NCBI RefSeq assembly: GCF_026210795.1
Contig: NC_089431.1
Location: forward strand, 2,914,001 to 2,978,000
DNA length: 64,000 nucleotides
Origin: Rhizophagus irregularis
Lineage: Eukaryota > Glomeromycota > Glomeromycetes > Glomerales > Glomeraceae
Reading direction: 5' to 3'
Part shown: piece by piece, positions 22,937-35,365 of the stretch
Layout: the number at the start of each line of letters is the position of its first letter
Numbering within the stretch: position 1 is the first letter of the stretch
Made by a program: the position numbers and the translations under genes
Notes under the pieces: model-generated
What the model saw: the letters and a program-made list of their open reading frames with translations, nothing else
Told to the model about the DNA's origin: nothing
The model's database searches: none

Positions 22937-24850
22937 TACGAAGCCAGGTATTTGTTGAGTCATTTGTTGTGGTGGTGGTGGTTGTGGTGATTGACCATAA
23001 GATGGATTTGTGACAATAGTAGCATCAGGAAGTGACATTTTATTTTTTCTATGTTGATTCACAGGATTATCTCTATGACCTTGGGTCATAAAAACACTAT
23101 GACGATTATTTTGACCGGGTATTAATAAAGTATTAGAATTTGATCCTGGAAAATGTAATTCGGGATATTGTCCACCTCTAGGAGGAGGCATAGCAGAAAC
23201 TCTAGCTCTTGGTCCAGGTTGTACGTGAGTAAAAGATTTACTAGATCTCAATTGCTTTGATTCTTTTGGAGCTAAATAAGCACCGCTAAGGTTTGAATCA
23301 CTATTATTATGCGTCAAAGAGTCTCTCTTTGATTTTATTTGATCCTCTTCAGAATTATTATTACCAGACACTGATATTGATGGTTGTTCATGAGATGGTA
23401 ATGATTGTGATCTAACAGGTAAATTTTTATCTAATGTAGCAACCGGTAAAATTTTGGGAAGATTTACATTGTCCTGATTAACTACATTATTATTGTTGGA
23501 GGAATCAAATTCACTATCATGACTAGGACTGCGTGGAGGTCTAGGTGAAGAAGGTAACCCTGGAGAACGAGGAGAACGAGGGGAACGAGGAGGAATTATT
23601 GATGATGATTCAATTGGTTCAGGAATTTTACGTTCTTTTAGTCGAGGGGATCGAGGGGATTGAGGGGATTGAGGGGATTGAGGGGATAGAGGTGGATGAG
23701 GAAATTGATCAAGAGCATCGTTTTCATTCTCATTAGGTTGTATCGTACTATTACGTTTACGAATACTAGCATCACCATTACTGCTTAAACTACCAGATTC
23801 TGAAGATTTTGTTGAAATTGTTGGGGATGGAATATTAAGAGAAGCTGAAGAATCGAAATTTTCAAAATAGTTGAGAGGAGAATTTTGAATATTTTGAATT
23901 TCCTGAGGGGAACTTGTACGTTTATCATTGAGTAATGATAATTGCCGTTGAACAGATTTTGGAGGAAGGACTGGTGGGGAAGAGGAAGGAGGTTTAACAA
24001 TATTAGAAATTGTAGGAGATGAAGGAATATGGATATGAGAATTATTTATAAGGGAAGATCTTGATGGAAATGAATCATTAAATTGTGTGACGATACCATT
24101 CTCATTCATCGGTGGATTAAAATCGTTTTGTGATTGATTAATTTCAGTCTCTTGACGTTGATTTAAATTTGCATTATTAGAATCATCATTAGAAATAACT
24201 CGTGAGTTTGATCCATCATAAGCTGTCAATAGACCAGATACAGATGAATTAGTAGATACATTAGATACATCAGATAATACAGAATTTGTAGAATCTTGAC
24301 GTTGTGATTGAGGTTTTAGTTCCAAATTATTGGTATTTGAAGAAATTTCTTTATCTGATAAAGATAATTGTGGGAAAGAATGTTTTGATTGATTATAATT
24401 TGATGGTAATTGACGAACAGATGATTGCGTTGAATCTCGAGATGATTTATTATTGTCCATGTTATTAGATTGTAGATTCGACACAGTAGAATCATTATTA
24501 TTAATATTAATTAAATTATTAGATTCCACGGGTGTTTTACTTTCGCTTCCATTTTTCTCACTTAATAACACTTCATCCTCAGAACGACTTGAATTTAGTT
24601 TAGCAACAAGTTTATCTCTCTCACTAGCAATTCTATGATTATCTTTCTGTAAATTATTTATCACAGATTTTTGTTTTTCTATTATTTTCCACAATTGATC
24701 GTTTTGTGATCGTAATAGATTACGTTCATTTATAACTTGCTGTAAATAAGGTTCTCCAAGACTACCATCTGAACCAGTGACACGGTGACTTTCTGGTCGT
24801 GGCTGTTGTTGTGGAGGTTGTTGTGCTGACATTATAGTACCGTTTTCCAT
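19747..24850 (-). CDS. PX-PH-RhoGAP protein, Bem3-like
   Basis: Six exons, 24850-22640, 22565-22464, 22381-22268, 22198-22091, 22017-20790 and 20702-19747, give 1,572 residues. An N-terminal coiled coil (YLQQVINERNLLRSQNDQLW) is followed by about 600 Ser/Asn/Pro/Gln-rich residues with SPQ/SPR clusters and a polyglutamine run. A PX domain (about 675-845; WRVEKLYSDFLALDSK, LPDKNLF, VDQRK), a PH domain (about 812-930; KEGYLTKKGKNFGGWKSRFFVL) and a RhoGAP domain (from about 1148; FGVPLDQAIA, GIYRLNG with the arginine finger near residue 1191, VAGLLKLYLRELP, NIGIVFSPTL) follow. This order matches Bem3, which stimulates GTP hydrolysis by Cdc42 at polarised growth sites and binds phosphoinositides through PX and PH. 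The C-tail is acidic and Ser-rich. The SPR/SPQ sites suggest proline-directed phosphorylation. Confidence 0.9.
22881..22936 (-). repeat. CAG/CAA trinucleotide repeat encoding polyglutamine
   Basis: On the coding strand this is an interrupted CAA/CAG run giving about 19 glutamines just upstream of the PX domain in the Bem3-like protein. The mixed codons should make it more stable than a pure CAG tract, but length variation between isolates is likely. Confidence 0.9.
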
Positions 24851-27800
24851 TTTTTTTTTTTAAAAAACAGTACTATTATATTATTATATAATAAAATTTT
24901 AAATCTTTTTTCTTGAATTGAAAGGTAACTGTTTTTTTTTTAAAAAAAAAAAGAAGGAAAAGCGATTAAACTTACGAGTTATTAAAAATTAGTCAAAAGA
25001 ACGAAAATAATAATAATAATATATAATTAATTTTTTTACCAAAAGAGGTTCGAAGATTTTTTGATGTTGAGGTTGTAAGACCAAAACGTGTAAAATAACG
25101 AACGAATAAAATTTTTTTTTTCTTACCAAGAACTTTTTGGTAAAATGAATTAAATGAAGAAAAAAGTCAAAAAGGAAAAAAAATTAGAATAATAATATTG
25201 TAAAGAGTGTTCATGTAACCAAACACGAAAACGAAAAGTATATAAAAAAAAATAAAAAAAAATAAAAAGTTTTTATGAGAGAGAAATAATTAAATTAATT
25301 ATATATTATATAAACAGCGTGTACAAAAGAAACAAAAGAAATAAACCGTAGAAATAAGAATCATGTGACACTATAGTTGCGCGTTATTTATTTGTTGTAT
25401 GTTATTATGTTATAATAAAAGTTATTTTTAAATTTAATTAAAAATTAAAATAATCGACTACATTTAATCAATTATTACGGGTTCGTTAAAAAAATAACTA
25501 CTTACAGTAAAAAAAAAGTGTCCCTGTAATGACGTAAAATTAAATGATGTACGGAAAGTATTTTTATAGCAGGTGATCTTTCGCGTTGTGTTAGTTGATC
25601 ACTTGGTTTTAAATTTTTTTTTTCTTTCTCTCTTTGAATCCAGTTCAAAATAGAGGAAAAATGAAAAAAAAAAATTAAAAAAAAATTTTTTTTGGGAAGA
25701 AAAAGAAAAAAAAATGATTTCTTTTTAGGTTCAATTAACGAATTTAACCGATTTTATATCGTTTTGGGTTTGTGTAGCAATCATGATTAAATATCATTTG
25801 CTTTTTCTTCAAAAAAAAAAAAAATACTAATTTATTATTATCATGTGCTTAAACATAAAAAGGAACGAACAAAAAAAATCATATTTTCTGGATTATAACT
25901 TGTTGATTATTATTTTGGTTAGAAATTACACTATTTACCCCTTCTAATCAAAAAAGGAATTTCCCCTTTAACGTTACGGATATGATAACAATCCAAAAAC
26001 TCTTAGCGCTTGAGCGTAGAGAGAAAAAAAAAAAGATCTACATTATATACAAGCCGGATTTCTTTTTTAATCCTTTATTAATAAATGATTGATAACACCA
26101 TTGTTTTTTTTTTTGACAACTAACTTTTTGAATTTTTGCCATAAAGCCCTAATTCTCTAAAAATGTACAATAATCATAATGATTTACCTATCTGGGGTTT
26201 TTGATCCATAAATCATTGTTTATCAAATTATTTGTAACCTTCCAATTACCATATTTGGAGAACCAACTCACGATTTATTCGTTACTACTTGTTATGGAAA
26301 GTATAATTTACATCCTCGTGTAACTGTCACATAATTGAGTCTATTGAGAGTTAATAAGCCCATATTTGGTGTAAATTCTGTACTCATCATAAGCTGATAC
26401 ATTTTGCTTATCACCTTTTTTAAAAAAGATTAAAAAGAACAAAGAGTATTTGGAGTATTTGTAACCTCGGCGAAAACTGAAACGCAATTAATGATCATCA
26501 CGTAATACATTTCTTATTCAAACCTTTTGAAATCGATAAGAATTTGGTACGGATCAGCGTATGATTTTTCGATTTTCGGAACACACTGTTACAACTATTA
26601 AAAAAGTACTAGTAACTTAATAATTATGTTTGTCCTATAAATAAAATAAACCACAATTACATTGCTCAATATGCATTATACTATACCTTAATAAAAAATG
26701 AGTTTGTTACGGTAAATCATCATGCAAAGTAATACAATGCCAATTATCCTATCAATTGTACACTAAATTGTTGTTATTTATTAAATGCAGTTTTGTTTAA
26801 AGAGTTTATTTATTAAAAATTCTAATTTGAAATAGTAAAACAATGATGAAGGATATAAATCATTTCAACTTCAGTTCTCCCATTCATCCTTCTTTTGGGA
26901 TTTAATCTACCAGAAATATGCTAATTACTATCTTGAAACCCAGGGAATGTCACGTAGTGTTTCTTTATACAAAAATGGGTAATAATGTTAACTTATATAC
27001 CTTCTTTATCTGCTTATGACGAAAGGTTTTCTGTACAATTACGAGATCTTCCTGCAACGTTGAATTCTTTATTAACATAATATCGTGGAAGTTAGAACCA
27101 ATTATAAATGAAAACCTTAAAATATTCTTCATCAATCATATGTTTTTGCTTCGATTATTTTGCAAGAGTCTGTAATATGAACTGCATCCGCAATACCGCA
27201 ATATGAGTGTTAAATATTATTTCATGTATATAATTTTAACACAGCAATCTGATTTGCTTTCTTTTAACTTCCTTGGATGTAAGTTGGCACCATTTTTCGT
27301 TTTCGTTGTTTTTTAAAATAGTATATGTAAGTATCTTCAACAAGTTCTTCACTTCTTTTCTAGAATATATTGAATTTAACTGATTTGTTAGTAAAATTTT
27401 ATATTTAACAATTGAGATTAGGATTGTGAAGTATGACAAGACAGAATTGACAGATGCCCACAACTGAAGAAATGCGATCAGGAAATTTGTCAAATTTCCA
27501 ATTAGTCGTCATTTATGAGATTCTTTTAATAATATAAAAATAATTTAATATTAAATATTTTTCAAGGAAAGATAAACAAAATTTTAAAAAGAGAGGAAAA
27601 GGTATAATTAAATATCATTTTTAAAATTTCAAATCTGGTTCAGCTCCAACAATTATTTCGACAAATAGTTTAAATAAAGTTTACGATCTTTTGTTTTAAT
27701 ATGCGGTAATCACATGATCGATCGATCATAAATTAACTTATAAAGTTATGACCCACAAATTCCACAAATTATAATAATTCTGGCAAAAATTATACGAGTT

Positions 27801-27964
27801 AATTATGATTGTGCAACATTTGAAATTTTCATTGATAGGCGGATTCCGGATTGCACATGGTCTACAGATTAGATGAGATTAACGAAGTAATATTAAGTCT
27901 CCTTTTTAGTGAAATTCATTTAATTCATTTTATCATTTGCTGTATTTATTTAAACGGGCTCATT
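24851..27964. other. Intergenic region between divergent RhoGAP and IDH1 genes
   Basis: These 3.1 kb separate two divergent genes and contain both promoters. The first 1 kb beyond the RhoGAP start is full of A- and T-runs, including T10A11 at 24932-24952. From about 26150 to 27500 the composition is less skewed and short frames appear, the longest at 27236-27493 on minus. No intact gene is supported. Confidence 0.45.
27236..27493 (-). CDS. Uncertain ORF, possible gene fragment
   Basis: An 85-residue frame opens with TTG rather than ATG. It has a hydrophobic first half and a charged second half (SRKEVKNLLKILTY, KWCQLTSKEVKRKQIRLL) that reads like protein. An overlapping ATG frame at 27509 (MTTNWKFDKFPDRIS) runs into a stop after about 35 codons. 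This could be a relic of a gene or a transposon fragment. I do not recognise a family. Confidence 0.2.
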   Translation of the reverse strand: MTNFLIAFLQLWASVNSVLSYFTILISIVKYKILLTNQLNSIYSRKEVKNLLKILTYTILKNNENEKWCQLTSKEVKRKQIRLLC

Positions 27965-29868
27965 ATGTTAAAGGCGTTTGTTAGAACAACTACACCTTTT
28001 ATTAATCTCGCTAAACAAGTAAAAAAGTTTTTATTTTTTTCGTCGTATGTTCTCAAAAAGAAAAGGTATTTAACACCTTTTGAATTTTCCCCCAAAGAAT
28101 TTCGCTCGTGCGGCTAGCACAACTGTAACTCCAAATGAAGCTTCTATAGTAAGTTTATTTTACTTAGAACTACATTAGCCTTTTTGTGAATTACGTTAGC
28201 ATTTTATAAATTTTCGATCGTGTGAATGGAAAATGAATTCAATTAAATGGTAGTATGCGACTTTATATATGGATTGAAATCAAAGGGTTAAACTTTTAAA
28301 TTATAAAATCATTATTAAGATGTATGATTATTGCTAATTTAACTTAAATTAATTGATTGATTAATTAAGTTAAAAACTACCAAATATGGAGGAAAATATA
28401 CTGTAACGTTGATTCCAGGAGATGGAATTGGTCAAGAAACTGCAGCTGCTGTCAAGACAATATTTAGAGCAGCCAATGTTCCGGTTGAATGGGAACAATT
28501 GGATGTTACAGGCTATACTCAAGAAGGGGATCTTTTATTTAAGCAAAGTGTGGATAGTTTAGTTAGGAACAAAGTTGCGTTGAAGGGTATGTATATATAA
28601 TTATATTATTACGTTGAAAAAAAAAAAATGAAATGAAATGGAGATGAGATCGGTTATGTCGAAAAAAATTCAACCGGATGAAACGATCGTAAAAGTAAGA
28701 GTCTGATATTTTATCTTTAAAATTATAGGTATCCTATATACACCCATATCAAAATTAGGGCATCAGTCTTTTAATGTTGCTATGCGTAAAGATTTAGATA
28801 TTTACGCATCTTTAGTTATCATTAAAAATCTTAAAGGTTGCCCAGCACGTCATAAAAATGTGGATTTTGCAATTATACGTGAGAACACTGAGGGTGAATA
28901 TTCTGGGTTAGAACATCAGGTACGGAATAATTAATATTTGTTAATTGATTTTTTTTATATTCATATATTTTGTTTAATTAAAATATTTAAATAGTCATAT
29001 CCAGGAGTTGTAGAATCTGTCAAGATTGTAACTCGAACAAAGACAGAACGTATTGCACGTTTTGCTTTTGATTTTGCTCTTAAATTTGGACGTAAAAAGG
29101 TTACTTGTGTTCATAAGGCTAATATTATGTAAAGTAAAAATTAAAGAAATAACTTAATGAAAAAAGAATTATTATTTTTCTTATTCATGCATATTTACAT
29201 ATTGAAATTTTTTAGGAAACTTGGAGATGGGCTTTTCCTTAACACTTGTCGTGAAGTAGCCAAAGACTACAAATCTTCAGGAATTGAATTTGATGATATG
29301 ATTGTTGACAATTGTTCCATGCAATTGGTATCTAAACCTCAACAATTTGATGTGATGGTTATGCCAAATTTATATGGTAATATTGTTAGCAATGTAGGTG
29401 CAGCATTGGTTGGTGGAGCAGGTATCATTCCTGGTGCTAATATTGGTAGAGAATATGTCATATTTGAACCTGTAAGACGATGCGTTGTTTTTACTCTGCT
29501 TTGCCTTCATATCCTTCATATGTAAAAATATAACTAACTATTAGAATTAAAAATTATAGGGATGCCGTCATGTTGGAAAAGATATTCAGGGTAATAATAC
29601 TGCTAACCCAACTGCATTGATTCTTTCCGGAGTTATGATGTTGCAACATTTAGGACTTAATGATTATGCTAATAGAATTAGTAATGCTGTATATAAAACA
29701 ATTGAAAGCGGATCGGTATATAATCTATTTGTTATTTAACATATTAACATACTTAACGTATTCTTTTATTAATTTAGTTATTATTATTTTTTTTAGGCCA
29801 GAACACATGACATGGGCGGAGCATCTACAACAACCGATTTTACCCTTGCAGTAATTTCGAATTTGTAG
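27965..29868 (+). CDS. IDH1: Isocitrate dehydrogenase [NAD] subunit 1, mitochondrial
   Basis: Eight exons, 27965-28018, 28098-28148, 28370-28586, 28729-28919, 28995-29128, 29216-29471, 29560-29715 and 29797-29868, give 376 residues in consistent phase. A short basic, hydroxylated leader ([18 protein letters not shown]) suits mitochondrial import. The mature part has [77 protein letters not shown] and the NPTALILSG segment. The enzyme oxidises isocitrate to 2-oxoglutarate in the TCA cycle. The VDNCSMQ-SKPQQFD segment and overall pattern match the regulatory (AMP/citrate-binding) Idh1 subunit rather than the catalytic Idh2, with which it forms the hetero-octamer. The first two exons encode mostly the presequence. 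Confidence 0.93.
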
Positions 29869-30574
29869 TAGTAATAATTGATAAGTGGATTGATTTGATT
29901 ATTTTGAATTATTCATAATAAAATATAGAAAAAGAATTATTCTATTTAAGAAATTATTAAATCTTGTTTTTCTTTAAAAAAAAATTAGTGTTATATTTTA
30001 ATTTATTATTAATGTGTACTTGAAATAATTAAATATTACTATTTGATTGAATATAATCACGTGAATTAAAATACAGTCGCTATATCAAGTTTGGTATACC
30101 GATTTTTATATGTTCATAAATAAATCGCTTTATCGTGATCGCATCGGAGTTCTGACTGTAATATGCGTACAAATTTTTATTTATTTATTTATTTATTTTA
30201 CGCGTACATTCAATTTGCAAACGGATTGTCGATTAATATGAAATTATTTTTAATATCGGTAATATCGGTAATTCGTTAATTTATCGGTGATTCATTAATC
30301 GTAAAAGTTATTCATAGTTTTGGCAGTGTTTTGGCCAATTGATTTTTAACATATTTGAACGTAAGACACTATGGAGAACAAAACAAAGCAGAAAGCTTTA
30401 CGCAAGGATACAATGTCCAAATATGTATATATATATATTCAAGGGAATTCTGATTTCCAATGAAAATTTTACCGGAAATTGAAAACTGGAATATTGGAAT
30501 ATTACGGTAGTGGAATAATTGGAATCAAGATTCTTTTTTTTTATTTAGGCTGGCATTATAAAATTTGATTGAAA

Positions 30575-31010
30575 TTAGATGACTGAAAATTAGATCTGAA
30601 AATAAAATTAGATGACTGAGAATTAGATGACTGAAAGTTTTCAGTAAATTTTTGGAACTTGGAATAATCTAAAATACTTTTTAAAATTATTAATAAACTT
30701 TGAACGAAAAATTGGATGTCTGAAAATTAGATGTCCTGAAAGTTTAATGACTGAAAGTTTGATCAGTATTCCAGTAAATTTTTGGAACTTGGAATACTTT
30801 ATAATAAACTTTGAACGAAATTGATCAGCTGGCCTCTTTCTTTAAGGTGTTTTTTCTTTTTTCTTTGGGAATATTGAATTTTTTTGTTTGAATCAAATTT
30901 TCAGTCATCAAAATCTTCAGTCATCAAATTTTCAGTCATCAAATCTTCAAATCTTCAAATCTTCAATCATCAAACTTTCAGTCATTAAATCTTCAGTCAT
31001 TAAACTTTCA
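30575..31010. repeat. Arrays of a short motif in opposite orientations
   Basis: From about 30575 to 30770 the motif GATGACTGAAA recurs (with ATTAGAT spacers), together with a duplicated GTAAATTTTTGGAACTTGGAATA block. From about 30900 to 31010 its reverse complement recurs (TTCAGTCATCAAA, some seven times). Head-to-head arrays of this kind could form a large cruciform or be the two arms of a fold-back element. The single-frame translation of the right array is a repeat artefact, not a gene. Confidence 0.7.
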
Positions 31011-31505
31011 AACATTGAAACACTGGAATACGGGAATACGGGAATATTTTTTCCAGGACGCGCTACAAGACAATGTCATCAACAATGAATTGCCTTTCTT
31101 GAATGAAATTATCAATTTTTTCTTTCTACTTGTCCAAATATGTATTAGGATTTTGTTTTAGATATTCTATACAATACTTTTTACATTTAATTGAATTTTT
31201 ACAAGTCGCACCACGTTAAAAGACGGACAATTACGTTTATGGCTTATTATGCCTTTTGTTAAATTTTACATATGAATCAACCTGATTTGAATTTATTGAA
31301 TATAATTTGTAATATTTGTAATATTGGTAAATCATTTGATATGCACTATATAATATATATGCCAACATACAGCATTCATAGAATATAAGAATTATCATGA
31401 AGTTCTGGCTATGAGAATTGAGAATTCTTGTTAAAAAAAAATCGTGATTTACATACGATATGCAATTTCATGAGAATAATCAGCAAGTACAAATAATCTT
31501 TAATA

Positions 31506-31527
31506 TATATATATATATATATATATT
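31506..31527. repeat. (TA)n microsatellite
   Basis: An uninterrupted run of about eleven TA dinucleotides. It could serve as an insertion target for TA-specific transposons, which are present nearby. Confidence 0.85.
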
Positions 31528-31699
31528 TAATACTTTATGATATTCATTAATACTTTATGATATTTATTCAAATAAAGAAGGTGAATGGGATGATATTCAC
31601 GTGATAAACATAATGTAGAAAGAAAATACATCAATCCTGCTAAAACCTTCCTGATTTTAAAATGCTGCCTTAATAAGTAAATAAGTAGGACGTACTGTA

Positions 31700-32060
31700 C
31701 AGTCAACTCTCTCTCCAAGCACACGCATTATATCCCTGTAAAAAAAGTCTATCCGTTTTTTATATTCCGTCTTTTTTCCGTAAAAGGCTCATATTTCCGG
31801 AATTAATATAATAGCCTTATATCACGGAATTTATTAAATTATTTACATTTTTCCGTGAATGGATCCGGGAAAGGATCATTTTTACGGAGTTTTTACAATT
31901 TTACAGAAATAACGGATAAAAATTTTTTATAGGTATATTTTCCCCCTCTTATTCAGTCCAAAGTATATATAATCATATAAAATTTTAAATGCACACCTCT
32001 AAATGTACATTTTCATTATGGTCCCAAAGGGGGTACACAGTGCAATTAGAGAGTTGATTG
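31700..32060. mobile_element. Tc1/mariner-like MITE interrupted by a second element
   Basis: The outer ends are inverted repeats: CAGTCAACTCTCTCTCCAAG at the left, and CAATCAACTCTCTAATTGC as the reverse complement of the right. The element is flanked by TA on both sides (31698-31699 and 32061-32062), the duplication expected of Tc1/mariner elements. Removing the inner element (31734-31933 plus one target copy) leaves about 156 bp without coding capacity, so it is non-autonomous. Confidence 0.7.
31734..31933. mobile_element. 200-bp MITE nested in the mariner-like MITE
   Basis: Ends are imperfect inverted repeats (CCCTGTAAAAAA at left, CCTATAAAAAA reading inwards from the right, with TATCCGTT further in on both arms). 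It is flanked by TATAT on both sides (31729-31733 and 31934-31938). The interior is rich in TTCCG and CGGA motifs and has no ORF. Its position inside the other element shows it inserted later. Confidence 0.65.
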
Positions 32061-35000
32061 TATTTGACTTAACGTGTCAATTAATAATAAAGACACATTG
32101 TGACATCGAGAATACATCGATACATCCGATACATCGAGAATTACATCCTCCTTAATAAATTTCAATATAATTCCAGAAAAAGGACATTGAGACATATGAC
32201 ATCTTCCACAATTATAGTTCTCCCTACAATATAATTTCAGAAAGGGTTTATTAGTTTAGACTTTTTGAATTTTGGCGTTTCAATAAGATTTCGTAAAAAG
32301 AATTTTTTTCAAAATCTTTTGAACAATCCTATGACATAGTTACAACATACATTCTTACGCCATATGATTTAACTAGTTTGGTTACATAAATTTGATATAA
32401 TCTCGTCATTTGGATGGGGTTTTTGGCGAGGTTTTTTTTCTTTTAACAAACTCTTATCGTATCATTTAATCATTGATAATATTTTATTACGATAAGAGAG
32501 AATGATGTTGAGTAAATTATTGTCTTTTGAAGAAGTATTACGCGATTTCAAATCGATAAGAAAAAAATGATTGCCAGCATTTTTTACCTAGGAGGCATAT
32601 TAATAAGCAGATTTAATTTACTAGAGTTTTATTATGTAACATATGTTTGAAATTATTTAATTTCTTTCTAATCATCATATATTAAAAAAGGTTGTTGCAA
32701 TATATATGACAATAATCAATTCAATATAATATTGTAACAATTGTAACATAACATTTGTAAAAATAAATAACAAAACTCCTCAATTCTAATTAAACACGGA
32801 TTAACAATTTTATTGAAACTTTTTCCGTGAACTTTTTGAAATATTTAGAAGCATCGGGAAATATTTTAGAATATCGGGATTGAAAAAAAAAACAGCTTTT
32901 TCCTCATTTGAGATACCTACTTTGGACAATTTTTAAAAACTGAATCATTTTGAATTACCATTTGAATTTGAAATCGAATTGTCACAATAAAATAATTCCA
33001 GTTTAATCCAGTTTATTTAAAAAATTTTGTTACCAAAACATACACAGTATGTACAAAGAAAAATTTTTTTTTTTAGTTGGGGTAATAAAACCGGAGAACA
33101 GAAAGGGGAAGAGAATTCCTTGTATCAATTTTTTTTATTATATTGTCATATAAATAGAAAGTAAATTGTTTTTTTTTTAAAAAAAAAATCAATTGCACGT
33201 GAATAATCAAAGTTGGAATTATTCAAACATTACCGTATATTTGAAATTAACCATAAAAGTTTTTAGCAATGGAACTAAAAGTAAATGCGCTTTTGAAACA
33301 TTAGAGGGATCGTTTGTTTGAATGGAGTGCATACAACCAGCCTAAAAAAATGCATTGTCTACGGATCACCATCACAAAATGAACGTTAAAAGTTAGATTG
33401 ATGTTTGAAGAATGTTGTAAATGTTATGTAACGTGAAAAAAAGAATCATTCTATACATTAACATAATCTTACATTGAACAAAAAAGTTTATTTAATGAAC
33501 AATTAAAAAAGAAAAATAAAATTAATAAAAAAAAACGGTCAAAATACTTTTAATTTTCCATGTGAATTATGTGAATTGATTAAAACTTATAATTTTCTTT
33601 TCTAACCAATTTTAACTAAAAGTAAAAAGTAATTTTTTCAAAAAGTGGCTGAAAATGAAAATTATCAAGTGAAATGATAGATAAGGATTATTTTAGTTCT
33701 AAAAAATTTTGATTCGATATGATGACGTAGAATAGATTATTCTTGAAAAAATAAGATTAATTAAACTTTATTTGGTAAATTTAAATGAACGCCACTTTTG
33801 GTTATTTTTATGTCATCATAACTGTTACACTCACTAACCTTACTAAACTGTAAATAGGTGCTTTAGGCGCAAAGAATTTTGGGCATTAAAGAATACTTTA
33901 GTTTCGGCCGCGATTTACTCTAATACTGAATCGTTTTAATGAATGAAAAAAAACGGTGAAAAATTTTTCATAAACGGAATAATGAAATATTATACAATTA
34001 AAAATAAATAAATAAATAAATACACGTCAAATGATCTTTTGAAATCATCACAATCAAAATCACCATCACACGTAAAAATCCGTCCGTTGGTTACGCCATC
34101 TTAAAATCATAAAAAAAAAGATTATTATTATTTAAACAGATTAAAGTTTTTCTCATTAATGATGACTTTTTTAGTAATAGGGGAAACTTTTTTAATTTGG
34201 TTGACAAAAAGTCAGTATCCCAAAAATCATTTTTATTATTATCATACACTTTTTAAGCAATAAACTATAAATAAATTATTATATATGTGACACATATTTT
34301 AAAGAATTTTTGTGAGGAAGAATTGTAAAAATCTTATCACAACAAATCTTTTCACAACAATACTTTTCACACGCTCGCTTGCATACGCGATGTAAATAAA
34401 CTTTTTGGTACATAGAATGACTTTTTCCCGGTTAGGTATGATAAGCCGCAGTAATTCATTCTGATTGTTTTTGTTTTGTTTTAATCGACTATGAGAATAC
34501 TATCTTCATATCTAGATTATTGTATTACAGATTTTAGGCGTACGTCTATCATATCAGTTTATCGTATCAATTTGTGTAATAATTTAATTCAAAGGGAAAT
34601 AATCAGGGAGGGAAAATTTCGTGTACATTTACGCTTTTATTTGTAAATCAAAACCTTATCTTTAAAAAAAAAAAAAATTTTTTTTTCTAAAATATGCCAA
34701 GGATTTTTCATTAAAGGGAGAAATTCAAACAATAAAAATTATTGTGATATTTTGCATATTTCAATGATTTAAATTTATGAACACGCGGATCTGCCAAGAA
34801 TAATACATTCATGTCACACAAATTTATTATTAATTATATTTTATTTTATTTTTTTTAAAAAAAACACGATCCATTTTAATATATTTTTGCGTTAGTAATT
34901 TAATTTATGATAAATTACGTGATAGATTTTCATGTGTAAAATTTTTCAGAAATTTTTGTTTCCCAAATTAAGATTACTAAATTATACATATTACATTTTT

Positions 35001-35249
35001 ATCACAAGGTCAACAAAAAAATTTCTTTATCTTAATAAAATTATTCCAATTGATCTCCAGGTTTTTGTGGGAAAAAAAATCATGGAAACAATCAATTACC
35101 ATTTAACTATTTTCTTGACATCGGGACAACGTCCCGTGGGATCCGTGCGTAATAAACATTAATAAACATTAATAAAATCACCAGTTTCAGTCTTTATGTA
35201 TTCGAGTAATACCATAAATCGTAAATTTTTCCGAAAAATAATTTAGAAA

Positions 35250-35365
35250 ACGATAGATTATTATAGATTATTATGGATTATTATAGATTATTATAGATTA
35301 TTATGGATTATTATGGATTATTATGGATTATTATAAGATTATTATAAGATTATTATAGATAATTA
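35250..35365. repeat. GATTATTAT minisatellite
   Basis: About a dozen degenerate copies of a 9-10 bp unit (AGATTATTAT or GGATTATTAT) in tandem. Confidence 0.85.

Noticed and set aside
26880-27080. Protein-like reading in both directions upstream of IDH1 (for example YDERFSVQLRDLP on plus)
   Set aside because: Each stretch is under 35 codons, is bounded by stops and has no splice partners; kept only as part of the gene-free region.
30072-30162. TACAGTC...GACTGTA ends about 90 bp apart, suggesting a tiny mariner-like MITE
   Set aside because: Only 7 bp of the ends match and the interiors do not pair; too weak to call.
30888-31088. 66-residue frame rich in Ser, Gln and Lys
   Set aside because: It is the translation of the TTCAGTCATCAAA repeat array.
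35121-35140. CGGGAC-AAC-GTCCCG hairpin
   Set aside because: An isolated 6-bp stem without a T-run or gene context; likely coincidence.
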